DNA of 64,000 nt from Jiulongibacter sp966250325 (GCA_966250325.1 CBINGY010000018.1:11622-75621), one strand, 5' to 3'; positions 42,431 to 51,997 are shown, numbered from the stretch's first letter. Translations and numbers: made by a program. The notes: generated by a model not told the origin, from the letters alone.

Positions 42431-43354
42431 TTAGCGGCGGTTGTCTTCTCCTTCGAGCATACTCAGGTAACTCATAAAACGACTTTCGGCAATCTCTCCG
42501 TCGGCCAGAGCCTGCTTCACGCGGCATTTGGGTTCATTCACATGCAGGCAGTTATTGAATTTACATTCACCCAAAAACTGACGCATTTCGGGAAAATAAT
42601 GGCTGATCTCCTCCGGCTCCATATCCATGAGTCCGAGCTCTTTGATTCCCGGGGTATCAATGATGTATGTATTCTCCCGGGCCTCAAACATTTCTGCAAA
42701 CGTGGTGGTATGCACGCCTTTATTCGCAAAAGTGGACACCTCAGAAGTTGCGAGCTCCAGATCGGGAACCAGGGCACTTATCAGCTGCGATTTCCCAACT
42801 CCCGAATGCCCCGAGAAAAGCGTGGTTTTCCCTTCAATCAGTGCCTGTACCTGCTCCAGATTATCGCCATGCAATGCCGAGATCGCATAGCTGGGATAAC
42901 CTATGGAGGTGTAAAGATCCATGAGTTCCTGTTGATATTCTCTGGCCTCTGTATCCAGTAGATCCATCTTGTTAAAAAGAAGGATGGTCGGAATCCGAAA
43001 AGCTTCTGAGCTTACCAGAAACCGGTCCATAAAACCAAGAGATGTGCGGGGAAACGTCAAAGTAACTACCAGAATGGCCTGGTCCAGATTACAGGCGATC
43101 AGATGGCCGTGAGCCGTTTTGTGCACCGATTTCCGAATCAGGTAGTTCTGACGTGGAAGTATATCTTCAATGATTCCTGTTTCCTGTCCTTCTTCCGGGG
43201 TAAATAGTACCTCATCTCCCACCGCAAGCGGATTTGTTACCTTCAGGCCTTTGATTTTGAACTTCCCTTTCAGCCTGCAGCGAACCATTTCTCCGGCTTC
43301 AGACATCACTTCATACCAGGAGCCGGTTGACCTCCAAATCCTACCTTTTTGCAT
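42431..43354 (-). CDS. rsgA: Ribosome small-subunit GTPase RsgA
   Basis: 307-residue GTPase for 30S maturation. An OB-fold N-terminus is followed by a circularly permuted GTPase domain: NKMDLL (G4) comes before SGHSGVGKSQLI (G1) and IDTPGIKELGL (G3). The C-terminal zinc motif is CKFNNCLHVNEPKCRVK (Cys-x5-Cys-x-His-x5-Cys). Length and order match the family. Confidence 0.96.
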   Translation of the reverse strand: MQKGRIWRSTGSWYEVMSEAGEMVRCRLKGKFKIKGLKVTNPLAVGDEVLFTPEEGQETGIIEDILPRQNYLIRKSVHKTAHGHLIACNLDQAILVVTLTFPRTSLGFMDRFLVSSEAFRIPTILLFNKMDLLDTEAREYQQELMDLYTSIGYPSYAISALHGDNLEQVQALIEGKTTLFSGHSGVGKSQLISALVPDLELATSEVSTFANKGVHTTTFAEMFEARENTYIIDTPGIKELGLMDMEPEEISHYFPEMRQFLGECKFNNCLHVNEPKCRVKQALADGEIAESRFMSYLSMLEGEDNRR

Positions 43355-43608
43355 GCTTAAAATTATCTTAACATTTCTTTAATCGTTTTCGGCCTGCTTG
43401 CTGGAATTACTTGCCCAAATTTGGCATTATATATGCAATTATCGTTAGGTAAGCCACCAAATCGACCTGAAAATAAAAATTTTGCCGTTAAATCATATTT
43501 TAAGATATTTTTAAGATTTCAACGCAACAAAATCGACGGTCCTGCGGTTAAATTAGCTGAACATCCTGATAATTCTTATAGATATTCACAATTAAACTGT
43601 TGAAAACA

Positions 43609-43731
43609 TGAAAAAAGGCGTTTTATATGGATTGGCAGCCCTCGCGGTAGGCGTAGTGGTAGCCTCTTTGGGTAGCACCAAAAAACCAAAACCAAATCCT
43701 TACAGCGGAACAAAATCGTATTGGAAATAAG
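43609..43731 (+). CDS. 40-residue secreted or membrane-anchored peptide
   Basis: Short gene with a basic start and one hydrophobic segment (MKKGVLYGLAALAVGVVVAS), followed by a lysine/proline tail (LGSTKKPKPNPYSGTKSYWK). It has a good spacing to an upstream A/G-rich stretch (GAAAAC) and an AT-rich 250-bp upstream region divergent from rsgA. Looks like a small membrane or exported protein; function unknown. Confidence 0.55.
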
Positions 43732-43804
43732 CCCGGTGAGTTATTCCCGAAACATTTTTCAAACCGTTTGCCTGTCTTTCCGGATGTGGCCCTGGCAGCT
43801 ATTG

Positions 43805-44872
43805 TCAGCTTAATATCGGACGTAGAGCCTCTTCGTTCTCAGAAAGCCATTGCGTTATTTCTTCCACAATCTGCTGTATGCCAATCTCCGGTTTCCACCC
43901 TGTACGGGCCGTTACTTTGGAATTGTCTGTTACATACAATTTAATATCAGCGGGTCTGTTCTCACTTACACGATCCATCTGAATCTTCTTCCCGGTCACC
44001 TGCTCGCAAATGGCCGTGAGTTCCTGAAGGGATGTGCTTACCTCCGTACCTCCGCCTACGTTGAACGTTTCTCCGTTGATTTCATCCAGATGATTAATCT
44101 GCCAGTCAATAAGCCGGTACAAATCCTTTACATGAAGCATGTCGCGGGTCTGTTTTCCGCTTCCTCCATAGCCGATATACGCCAGTTTTTTCTCAAAGTA
44201 GTGTTTGGCAATCCAGAGTACCATCACGCCCTGATCTACCTTGCCCATTTGCCAGGGCCCGGTTAATACGCCACAGCGGTTTATTACCGTTTTTAAGCCA
44301 TAGAACTCCTGATACTCCTGAATAATGAGTTCAGAAGCCAGTTTAGTGGTACCGTAAAGCGATCTGGCTCCGTCCAGGGGAAAATTCTCAGCAATTCCAC
44401 GCGACGAAACTCCGGGAATCTGCTGATCGTCTGACAAGGCAAAACGGGTTTCCTGCTCTGTAAAATTCAGGGTTTCTATACTTTTGATCGGATAGATGCG
44501 GCTGGTCGAGAGAAAAATGAAGGCTGCTTTTGACCTTACGGCGTAGTTCAGACAATTTACAGTGCCAAACAGATTGGTATTCATCAGGTAGTCGGGGGTA
44601 CCTCCGTTTAGTCCTGCCAGTACGCTGGGTTCGGCCGAAGCTTCAATGAGAAAGTTGACATCGGGCAGAGCGTCAAAATCCTCTTTATTCCGGATATCAC
44701 CGTGAACAAACTCAATTCCTGCCCGGGTCAAACGTGCCACGTTTAACTCAGAACCTTTTCGTTTCAGGTTATCCAGACAAATGATGTGATATTCAGGGTA
44801 GTTGGCCTTTAGTTCAAGTGCCAGCGAAGAACCTACGAAACCGGCCCCGCCGGTAATGAGAATTTTTTGCAT
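43805..44872 (-). CDS. NAD-dependent nucleotide-sugar epimerase (CDP-paratose 2-epimerase-like)
   Basis: 355-residue extended short-chain dehydrogenase. The NAD site is ILITGGAGFVGSSLA; the catalytic Ser/Tyr-x3-Lys is in FLSTSRIYP and SLYGTTKLASE. NRCGVLTGPWQMGKVDQGVMVLWI and the C-terminal RPADIKLYVTDNSK are typical of CDP-tyvelose/paratose 2-epimerases. It likely builds a surface-polysaccharide sugar. ATG at 44872 is set by the TACCTTTG element 25 bp upstream, which excludes the ATG-like codon at 44899. Confidence 0.85.
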   Translation of the reverse strand: MQKILITGGAGFVGSSLALELKANYPEYHIICLDNLKRKGSELNVARLTRAGIEFVHGDIRNKEDFDALPDVNFLIEASAEPSVLAGLNGGTPDYLMNTNLFGTVNCLNYAVRSKAAFIFLSTSRIYPIKSIETLNFTEQETRFALSDDQQIPGVSSRGIAENFPLDGARSLYGTTKLASELIIQEYQEFYGLKTVINRCGVLTGPWQMGKVDQGVMVLWIAKHYFEKKLAYIGYGGSGKQTRDMLHVKDLYRLIDWQINHLDEINGETFNVGGGTEVSTSLQELTAICEQVTGKKIQMDRVSENRPADIKLYVTDNSKVTARTGWKPEIGIQQIVEEITQWLSENEEALRPILS

Positions 44873-44896
44873 CAGGTATGTTTTACAAAACGGCTG

Positions 44897-44904
44897 CAAA
44901 GGTA
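44897..44904 (-). promoter_or_regulatory. -7 promoter element of the epimerase gene
   Basis: TACCTTTG on the minus strand, perfect TAnnTTTG, 25 bp upstream of the ATG at 44872. Confidence 0.65.
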
Positions 44905-44985
44905 GAAATTCGAGGCGTACAGACCTTACGTTTCCCAGCTTAAATAAGGAATTGACCCGATCTACTTCACCAAAAAGTAAATGGT

Positions 44986-46938
44986 CTAACCTTCAAAATC
45001 CCAGGGAACTTCTTTCAGTTTGACATTCTCCACAGGCCTGATCAGAAGAGGGACCGTTTCCACTTTGACCGCCGAGGAATCCAACCCAAACCATTTTTCT
45101 TCAGAGGTGGTGAATTGTTTGATGAAGAAATACGCCTTCATCACCACGTTCTCAAAAAACGGCAGATCGTTATCAAAACTCAGAAACTTCTTAAGCACCA
45201 CAAACCGGAAATCACCAATCACATTGTGTTTATTCAAGGATTCATAACGGCTACGGATATCCACCTGAGCATTTCTTACCATTTCTTCCAGCACATGCCG
45301 GAAATACAGATGAATCTTATGCGGCACCCGGAAACCCAGACGGAAAGTTACTTTATAGACATCGTCCTGGGCACATTGCTTTACTTTGTACTCCAAGGTG
45401 TAAGGTTCGTCGGTGGTATCTACATGCACAAACCAGTACACATCAGCCCGCTTAGGTCGCTTTTGAAAAATCGAATAAATGATTTTCGATTCAATTTCCG
45501 ACTCCCTGGCGGCATTACTCATAAATATGAGGTGCGTGGTGTATTTGGGCACCGTGATATCTTTGGAAAGCTCTTTGAGCGAATCCAGGTACTTATCGAG
45601 TTTGTAATATTCGGTAAGACGCAACTTAATTTCATTGGCTTTGAGCCAGATGTACATCACGCCTCCCAGTGCCACACAAATGATAAGTGAAACGTAACCT
45701 CCTTTCGGGAATTTATCGAGATTGGCAATGAGAAAGGCAAATTCGACTACCAGAAACACCGCCAGAAAAATAAATACGTAACGTTTTTTGAAGCGGTGGG
45801 TAAACAGGTAATAGCTCATGAGTATGGTATCCATGAGCATGGTAATGGTAATAGCCAGCCCATAGGCCGCTTCCATGTCTTCAGATCGTTTGAAATAGAG
45901 GACAATGCTGATACATCCGATAAACAGAAGGATATTGACACTCGGAATGTACAACTGACCACGTTCATTCGATGGGTAATGAATTCTCACTTTGGGCCAG
46001 AAATTGAGACGAATGGCTGCTGAAATCAAACTGAAAGAGCCCGAAATCATGGCCTGGCTGGCAATAATGGTGGCCATGGTAGCAATCGCAATTCCCGGTA
46101 AAATAAACCACTCGGGCATCAGTTGGAAAAAGGGTTTTTTGTCTCCGAGATACTGCCCTTCGTGCATCAGGAGCCAGGCCGCCTGTCCGAAATAATTGAG
46201 TAACAGACAAACTTTGACATAAATCCAGCTTATACGAATGTTTCCTCGTCCGCAGTGTCCTAAATCCGAATAGAGAGCCTCTGCTCCGGTTGTACAAAGA
46301 AAAACCGCACCTAATAAGTAATAACCTCCGGGGTAATTGGCCAGTAAATCATACGCGTAATAGGGGTTCACCGCCTTCAGCACGATCGGAAACTTCGCAA
46401 TGGCAATAACTCCCAGAACAGCAAGCATGGTAAACCAGACGGCCATGATAGGTCCAAAGGCATAGCCTACGATCTTGGTTCCGAATATCTGAACCAGAAA
46501 AAGGAGCGTGAGAATCGCAATAACTATGGGTAAGGTCTGTATCTCAGGATACAAAATCTCGAGACCCTCAATGGCCGAAGAAACCGAAATGGGCGGAGCA
46601 ATGATACCATCGGCCAGCAAGGCGGCACCACCTATCATGGTGGGTACGGTAAGCCATTTGGCATGCCTTCTTACCAAAGCAAATAAAGCCAGCGTTCCTC
46701 CTTCCCCGTTATTATCTGCCCGCAGAATAAGAATCACATACTTGATCGTGGTGATGAGCGTAAGCGTCCAGAAAACGCAGGAAACGCCACCGAGCACAAT
46801 ATCTTCGGTGATTTTATGCTCGCCCACAATGGCTTTCATTACGTAGAGAGGTGAGGTGCCGATATCCCCGTAAATGATTCCCATGGCCACCAGTAGTCCG
46901 GCAGCCGTTACTTTGTTTAGATTACTCTTATGCTCCAT
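44986..46938 (-). CDS. kup: KUP-family potassium transporter
   Basis: 650 residues with twelve membrane segments and a cytoplasmic C-terminal domain of about 200 residues. The start is GLLVAMGIIYGDIGTSPLYVMKAI, the KUP signature, followed by RADNNGEGGTLALFAL, PPISVSSAIEGLE and GAVFLCTTGAEALYSDLGHCGRGNI. It imports potassium with protons. Stands alone, divergent from the enoyl-CoA hydratase gene. Confidence 0.95.
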   Translation of the reverse strand: MEHKSNLNKVTAAGLLVAMGIIYGDIGTSPLYVMKAIVGEHKITEDIVLGGVSCVFWTLTLITTIKYVILILRADNNGEGGTLALFALVRRHAKWLTVPTMIGGAALLADGIIAPPISVSSAIEGLEILYPEIQTLPIVIAILTLLFLVQIFGTKIVGYAFGPIMAVWFTMLAVLGVIAIAKFPIVLKAVNPYYAYDLLANYPGGYYLLGAVFLCTTGAEALYSDLGHCGRGNIRISWIYVKVCLLLNYFGQAAWLLMHEGQYLGDKKPFFQLMPEWFILPGIAIATMATIIASQAMISGSFSLISAAIRLNFWPKVRIHYPSNERGQLYIPSVNILLFIGCISIVLYFKRSEDMEAAYGLAITITMLMDTILMSYYLFTHRFKKRYVFIFLAVFLVVEFAFLIANLDKFPKGGYVSLIICVALGGVMYIWLKANEIKLRLTEYYKLDKYLDSLKELSKDITVPKYTTHLIFMSNAARESEIESKIIYSIFQKRPKRADVYWFVHVDTTDEPYTLEYKVKQCAQDDVYKVTFRLGFRVPHKIHLYFRHVLEEMVRNAQVDIRSRYESLNKHNVIGDFRFVVLKKFLSFDNDLPFFENVVMKAYFFIKQFTTSEEKWFGLDSSAVKVETVPLLIRPVENVKLKEVPWDFEG

Positions 46939-47096
46939 GTAGAAGTTCTCTCATCGGATATCACCTGTCAAAAAGCGGGCTAAAATTGATAAAAAATGTT
47001 GGGAATGATAAGAAAATCCCAAATTTCTGTAGCAACGGAGACTGATGTTACAATCAATTAATTTTTCTAATTTGGGCACACACAAAATCATCAGCA

Positions 47097-47879
47097 ATGA
47101 ACTACACCCAGATTGAAGTAATCAATGACGTTTCGATAGTCACCCTAAAGCTAAACCGTCCGGAGGTTTTCAATGCCCTGAGCGGGAAATTACTACAGGA
47201 ACTGGGCCATGCCGTTCAGGACGCCGCTGAAGACGAGGCGGTGCGGGTGATCATTCTCACAGGAAACGGTGATGCCTTTTCGTCGGGTGCAGACCTGAAA
47301 GAAGGCATTTCAAATGCAGGCAGACCACTGGGGGATGTTCTCAAAGAAAACTATGAGCCGCTCATTCTGGCCTTGCGTAATGCTCCCAAACCTGTGATCT
47401 GCCGTATGAATGGTCTGGCAGCCGGTGCGGGCATGTCTCTGGCTCTGGCCTGCGATCTTATCATTGCGGCAGAGGATACGTACATGACCGAGCTTTTTGT
47501 AGGAATAGGCCTGATGCCCGATGCCGGCTCCATGTACTTTCTGCCCAGAATAACCGGCATGCAGAAGGCCTTTGAGATTTTCAGTACCGGACGTAAAATT
47601 TACATGAAAGAGGCTCTGGAACTGGGCCTGGTGAGCAAAGTTGTACCCACAGGTGAGTTGGATGCGGCTGTCAATCAGTTGGCAGACTACTACGCCTCCG
47701 CTCCTACCCGGGCCATTGCTGAAATGAAAAAGGTATTGAATAGGAGCGTTCAGTCTTCTCTCGCCGAGGTTTTACGGCTGGAAGCCGAAGGTCAGACCGC
47801 CTGCGGCATGACCAACGACTTCGGGGAAGGGGTTATGGCCTTCCTTCAAAAGAGAAAACCTCAGTTTAAAGGAAATTAA
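47097..47879 (+). CDS. Enoyl-CoA hydratase/isomerase (PaaG-like)
   Basis: Crotonase-fold enzyme of 260 residues. VRVIILTGNGDAFSSGADLKEG gives the first oxyanion-hole block and ICRMNGLAAGAGMSLALACDLIIA the second. An acidic residue in TELFVGIGLMPDAGSMYFLPRI fits the PaaG type, where Asp acts in isomerisation of ring-opened phenylacetyl intermediates or in beta-oxidation. No other paa gene is near, so the substrate is open. Confidence 0.88.
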   Translation: MNYTQIEVINDVSIVTLKLNRPEVFNALSGKLLQELGHAVQDAAEDEAVRVIILTGNGDAFSSGADLKEGISNAGRPLGDVLKENYEPLILALRNAPKPVICRMNGLAAGAGMSLALACDLIIAAEDTYMTELFVGIGLMPDAGSMYFLPRITGMQKAFEIFSTGRKIYMKEALELGLVSKVVPTGELDAAVNQLADYYASAPTRAIAEMKKVLNRSVQSSLAEVLRLEAEGQTACGMTNDFGEGVMAFLQKRKPQFKGN

Positions 47880-47886
47880 CCAGTTC

Positions 47887-49254
47887 TCACGGTCTGATCA
47901 ACGTGCCGTCGTTTTTCCGTACCTGGGTCCAGTTATTCATCTGAACAGCCGGAAGCGGGTATTTCGCCGCCAGTTTTTCATTGATATCTACTCCCAGACC
48001 GGGCACTTCGTTGACATACATGTATCCGTTTTCAACCCACGGTGAGCCGGGGAAAATCTCCTTGAGTGTATCAGAAAAATTGACCGACTCCTGGATACCG
48101 AAGTTCCAGATCGCAAAATCAATGTGGGCATTGGCCGCATGGCCTACCGGCGACACATCTCCCGGCCCATGCCAGGCCGTACGGACATTAAACGCCTCGG
48201 CCAGTCGGGCTACTTTCATGGCTGGCGTAATGCCGCCTATCTGTGAGATGTGAATGCGGATGAAATCAAACCACTGTTCTTTCATCGGATCTACCCATTC
48301 ATGCGGACTGTTGAACAACTCACCCATAGCCAGAGGCACCGAGGTTTGCTGGCGAAGCAAGGGAAAATACCGGTTATTCTCCGGCGAAAAAGGATCTTCA
48401 ATAAAGAAAGGACGATATGGCTCCAGTCCTTTCACCAGACGGATGGCATCGGTAGGCTGAATACGCTCATGAATATCATGAAGCAGCTCCACCTTCTCCC
48501 CGCATTGTTTTCGCACCGCCTCAAACATATCCAGCACACTTCGGGTATAAACCACGGGATCCATGTAATTATCATCGGGCATCCCAAAATTTTTCTGCTT
48601 GAAGTCGGGTTGTTTCACAGAGGGCTGATCTCCGTAACCTCCCAGGAGCTGGGTGGCTCCATAGCCGCCCATTTGTATGCGTACATGCCTGAATCCCTTC
48701 TCCATAAACCCCTGCACACTGTCTGCCACTTCCTTCGGGCTATTCCCGCTGGCATGGGCATAACAATCGATACCAAAACGGCATTTACCGCCCAGAAGCT
48801 GATACACCGGCATGCCGGCACGCTTGCCCTTGATATCCCAAAGAGCCTGATCCAGGCCACTAAGAGCATTATTGAGCACCGGCCCGTTTCTCCAGTACGA
48901 ACTCTGATACGTAGCCTGCCAGGCATCCTCGATATTATCTACATCGCGACCCTTGCAAAAATCATTCAGGTAGCTGTCAATGGCCGCCACCACGGCATGG
49001 GCCCGCTGTCTGAAGGTAGCACAACCGAGCCCATACAAACCTGGCTCTGAGGTTTCCACTTTAACCACGATAAGTTCGATACCGTGCGGACAGGTTACAA
49101 TGGCCTTCACCCGCGTTATTTTTACGGGAGCAAGACCGCTGGTTTTCTTTTGATAATTAGCAGCCAGTGTCTCTGAGCCGAAGCCCATTAGACCGGTGGT
49201 AGCCAGACCCAATCCTTTGAGTATTGAGCGGCGTGAAGAGGTATTGGTATTCAT
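47887..49254 (-). CDS. Mannonate-dehydratase family (ManD/RspA, enolase superfamily) with Tat signal
   Basis: 455-residue protein. The N-terminus SSRRSILKGLGLATTGLMGFGS is a twin-arginine signal, so the folded protein should be exported by TatC encoded in this window. The enolase-superfamily ligands are visible as DIHER (Asp and His), FIEDPFSPEN and MGELFNSP, with the ManD-type C-terminus GYMYVNEVPGLGVDINEKLAAKYPL. It would dehydrate D-mannonate or a related sugar acid. Export of a ManD enzyme is unusual because most are cytoplasmic. ATG at 49254 is preferred to an upstream one since it begins at the signal. Confidence 0.88.
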   Translation of the reverse strand: MNTNTSSRRSILKGLGLATTGLMGFGSETLAANYQKKTSGLAPVKITRVKAIVTCPHGIELIVVKVETSEPGLYGLGCATFRQRAHAVVAAIDSYLNDFCKGRDVDNIEDAWQATYQSSYWRNGPVLNNALSGLDQALWDIKGKRAGMPVYQLLGGKCRFGIDCYAHASGNSPKEVADSVQGFMEKGFRHVRIQMGGYGATQLLGGYGDQPSVKQPDFKQKNFGMPDDNYMDPVVYTRSVLDMFEAVRKQCGEKVELLHDIHERIQPTDAIRLVKGLEPYRPFFIEDPFSPENNRYFPLLRQQTSVPLAMGELFNSPHEWVDPMKEQWFDFIRIHISQIGGITPAMKVARLAEAFNVRTAWHGPGDVSPVGHAANAHIDFAIWNFGIQESVNFSDTLKEIFPGSPWVENGYMYVNEVPGLGVDINEKLAAKYPLPAVQMNNWTQVRKNDGTLIRP

Positions 49255-49310
49255 TGATAGTAGGGTTGATCTTCCTCTCAAATTACTCAGAATTTGATCA
49301 AGACAAAAGT

Positions 49311-49634
49311 CTAACGCCTCTTTCTATCTTTTCCGAAGACCGATCTGTAAGATGTTTCAATGATCTCAAAAAGAAATTCCCGGGGAATCTGCTCATACTC
49401 CAGAATCGTCCACCCCTGTAAACCCCACTTATTGGGCACAGGATAAACAGCAGTTTTATCTGGCAAAGAGAATAAATCCTGATCTTCCGGTGTGAGTTTG
49501 ACATTGACCTTGGATGTGCCAGGCAGATGCGTTAAAAAGATCGTTTTGGCTTTAAACGAAGTTCTGTCAAAATGAGGTTTTTCTGTCACATTTTCCAGAG
49601 AAAGGCAGTATTGACGGATTTCTTCAAAGGTCAT
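49311..49634 (-). CDS. MmcQ/YjbR-family protein
   Basis: 107-residue small protein with the family pattern: IRQYCLSLENVTEKPHF, FLTHLPGTSKVNVKLTPEDQ and YPVPNKWGLQGWTILEYEQIP. Such proteins have a CyaY-like fold and may bind nucleic acid, but no clear role is known. The start touches the stop of the DUF1801 gene (1-bp overlap), so the two are co-translated. Confidence 0.85.
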   Translation of the reverse strand: MTFEEIRQYCLSLENVTEKPHFDRTSFKAKTIFLTHLPGTSKVNVKLTPEDQDLFSLPDKTAVYPVPNKWGLQGWTILEYEQIPREFLFEIIETSYRSVFGKDRKRR

Positions 49635-49999
49635 TATTTCTTCATTTCCAGGTTCCCCTTCACTCTGAACTTCACCACGCGAACAATCAAATCTTCCGGC
49701 AAGGGCTTATTGAGCGGAAACTGCACAGATCCTTTTCCGGTTTTATAGTTTGAAAATTCTTCTGCAAATTCACTATGACCCACCGGTGTTGCATAAAATC
49801 CGATATGCTTCTCATAGCCGGCAAAATACACGAGAGGTTTCTTATTCAGTTTGTAGCCGGGCATGCCATAGCTCATTTCTTCCGTAGCTCCCGGAGCCTC
49901 TCGCAGGATAAGCTCCCGCATGAGCTCCAGTCGTTCCCTTACATGATCCGGAAAGCCGGCAATGTAGTCGTCTACCCGCGTTATTTTCTCAGATTTCAT
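49634..49999 (-). CDS. DUF1801 / YdhG-like protein
   Basis: 121 residues. VDDYIAGFPDHVRERLELMRELILREAPGATEEMSYGMPGYKLNKKPLVYFAGYEKHIGFY follows the DUF1801 pattern, sometimes named iron chaperone after frataxin-like folding. Forms an operon with the MmcQ-like gene downstream. Confidence 0.87.
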   Translation of the reverse strand: MKSEKITRVDDYIAGFPDHVRERLELMRELILREAPGATEEMSYGMPGYKLNKKPLVYFAGYEKHIGFYATPVGHSEFAEEFSNYKTGKGSVQFPLNKPLPEDLIVRVVKFRVKGNLEMKK

Positions 50000-50047
50000 C
50001 GTTCTTACCGTTTGTTGGACCGATAAACAGTTTATGACCCAAAGTCA

Positions 50048-50419
50048 TTACTTCAGCCAGCCCATTTTTTTGTACCAGAAATAGTAGGACAGAAACAGGA
50101 ATCCGAGGAACACAAAAAAGATGAGATGCATCGCTGAGAAAGGTTCGGTTTGAATAGCCGAATAAAACGCAGAAATGAGGTCAAAAAATAAACCGGCATA
50201 GGCCCATTCTTTGACATTTCGTGCAATGGGTAATAAAATGACGATACCACCGATCACTTTCCACCAGCCAATGTACGGAATGAAGTATTCGGGATATCCC
50301 AAACCTTTAATCATTTTTACGGCCTCTGCTTCCATAAGAATGTCAGGAATTGCCGTAACTACCATAAATGCGGCAAAAAGGCCAGTTATGATCCAGTAAA
50401 AGAGGTTAACATTTTTCAT
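50048..50419 (-). CDS. DoxX-like four-helix membrane protein
   Basis: 123 residues with four predicted helices; LGYPEYFIPYIGWWKVIGGIVILLP and KEWAYAGLFFDLISAFYS match the DoxX group. Function unknown in general, some members act with thiosulfate or redox proteins. It lies downstream of the SRPBCC cluster on the same strand but behind a 147-bp gap. Confidence 0.82.
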   Translation of the reverse strand: MKNVNLFYWIITGLFAAFMVVTAIPDILMEAEAVKMIKGLGYPEYFIPYIGWWKVIGGIVILLPIARNVKEWAYAGLFFDLISAFYSAIQTEPFSAMHLIFFVFLGFLFLSYYFWYKKMGWLK

Positions 50420-50566
50420 TGGCTTAAGGGTTAAGAGTTGTTTTATAATTGTTTATAAATATAATGGCTATCCATAAATTCCGGGAGGTATTTCGTATCC
50501 GGAGATTCAAAATTACCTCGTGATGGCTTCAAAAACCCTGTGCTATTCCGAATAACTGCAGGTCAA

Positions 50567-51058
50567 TTACGACAGGATCGAGGAATCTAAAAATTGCTCC
50601 AACTGACCCAGGGTACCACCAAAGCCTGTTTCCATGCTTTCAAACATGCTTTCGAAAAATTGCCTTTCGGCTTCCGTGCTCTGATGAGGAGAACCTGTGA
50701 GGGTCAGGAGGGTCCCCTCTCCATCTGCAGCCAATTGAAGTACATTATAGATTTGTAGTGGGAAATCGGGAGCAAAGGGAGGCTTAATTTTATTTCCGTG
50801 TGCATCCGCAAATGAGTTGAGCCATTGAATTTCATTGGGCGGGGTCATTGAAATAAACTCCATTAAGCCATAACTTTTCTGGTCTCCCATTTCCATAGTG
50901 TAATGAAAATGTCCTCCAGGTTTGAACTCAAACTGAAGAACCTTCAGATCCATAGCTGCGGGTCCCCACCAGGCTCCAAGTGCCTCTGCGGTAGTAAATG
51001 CATCGTAAACTCTGGCCGGAGGGTAATTCAACCGGCGTGTGATGATTAGCTTTTTCAT
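50567..51058 (-). CDS. SRPBCC/AHSA1-family protein, copy 4 of the cluster
   Basis: 163 residues, START/Bet v 1-like cavity fold. LIITRRLNYPPARVYDAFTTAEALGAWWGP and FKPGGHFHYTMEMGDQKSYGLMEFISMTPPNEI are the family landmarks. Last of four tandem paralogues behind an ArsR gene. Usual roles of such ArsR-linked proteins are binding small hydrophobic ligands; substrate unknown. Confidence 0.87.
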   Translation of the reverse strand: MKKLIITRRLNYPPARVYDAFTTAEALGAWWGPAAMDLKVLQFEFKPGGHFHYTMEMGDQKSYGLMEFISMTPPNEIQWLNSFADAHGNKIKPPFAPDFPLQIYNVLQLAADGEGTLLTLTGSPHQSTEAERQFFESMFESMETGFGGTLGQLEQFLDSSILS

Positions 51059-51071
51059 GAATAAATTCGTT

Positions 51072-51533
51072 TTAGGTTAACGAAGAAGAATCGGTTGTTT
51101 TGGGCAGTTGATTTACATAGTTTGGCAACTCCAGATTCATGAGGGAATGCCAGCCTTCTTCAAAATTCTCGCGTTTCAGAGCCTCCACCCGATCATCAAA
51201 CGGAATCAGAAAATCGAAAGTAAGCCGTAATAAGGTGGAGGTCTGGGTTACCGGCACAATCTCCCACGCCAGCTGTGCCCGGCCAATGTACCCGGGATAT
51301 TCCCAGGTATGCGACAGTTTTCTCTCTGGAATTACCTCGATGATCATCCCCCGGTGCAGCCATATCTGCCCGTCGGGCGGACCGGCCGTCCATTCAAACA
51401 CGTGCCCGATTTCCAGACTCCATTGGTCCGAAAAATCAAAGTACCAGACTTTGAGATGCTGCGGATCGGTTAATACCCGCCATACCATCTGCGGCGAAGT
51501 ATCCAGACTTTTTTCAAAAAACAGCTTTTCCAT
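51072..51533 (-). CDS. SRPBCC/AHSA1-family protein, copy 3 of the cluster
   Basis: 153 residues. FFEKSLDTSPQMVWRVLTDPQHLKVWYFDFSDQWSLEIGHVFEW and a C-terminal GWHSLMNLELPNYVNQL fit the AHSA1 family. It differs more than its neighbours in the central strands. Gap to copy 4 is 13 bp, to copy 2 is 11 bp. Confidence 0.85.
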   Translation of the reverse strand: MEKLFFEKSLDTSPQMVWRVLTDPQHLKVWYFDFSDQWSLEIGHVFEWTAGPPDGQIWLHRGMIIEVIPERKLSHTWEYPGYIGRAQLAWEIVPVTQTSTLLRLTFDFLIPFDDRVEALKRENFEEGWHSLMNLELPNYVNQLPKTTDSSSLT

Positions 51534-51544
51534 AATTTTGTTCG

Positions 51545-51997
51545 TTATATGTGTGACAGGTATTCTTCCATTCGTACGAAGTTATCCTTCTGACCTTCCT
51601 GGGCGTTAAAGACCTCTACCGTACGTAACATAATCTCCCGGGTTTCAAAAACCATCCGCCAGTCGATCTGCGTTTTACCACCTAAATCCTGAAAAAGAAC
51701 TATACCTCTGAATTTGGGTCCGGTTAAATGATCGTAAACAATCAAATGATGAGGAATAACTTCTACGAAAACGGACGCATTGCGGTAGTCTGTGCCGTCT
51801 GGCCCATGCATGGTAAGATGCCATTCCCCACCCGCTCTCATATCCATTTTGGTGATGGTACTAGTGAATCCATGGGGTCCCCACCAGTTTCTGAGATGAT
51901 CCGGATTTGTCCATACCTCCCAGACTTTTTCAATGGGGTGATGTATAACCCGAATCAGTCCAATCTGCCGGTCTTCTTCCGGCTCAAAATGTTTCAT
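51545..51997 (-). CDS. SRPBCC/AHSA1-family protein, copy 2 of the cluster
   Basis: 150 residues, close to copy 1: RVIHHPIEKVWEVWTNPDHLRNWWGPHGFT, KMDMRAGGEWHLTMHGPDG and FVEVIPHHLIVYDHL. The likeness suggests a recent duplication. It ends 11 bp before copy 3 and starts 9 bp after copy 1. Confidence 0.88.
   Translation of the reverse strand: MKHFEPEEDRQIGLIRVIHHPIEKVWEVWTNPDHLRNWWGPHGFTSTITKMDMRAGGEWHLTMHGPDGTDYRNASVFVEVIPHHLIVYDHLTGPKFRGIVLFQDLGGKTQIDWRMVFETREIMLRTVEVFNAQEGQKDNFVRMEEYLSHI

Noticed and set aside
48250..49050. Plus-strand frame of 266 codons
   Set aside because: Antisense shadow of the ManD-family gene, rich in His and Ile without any recognisable motif.
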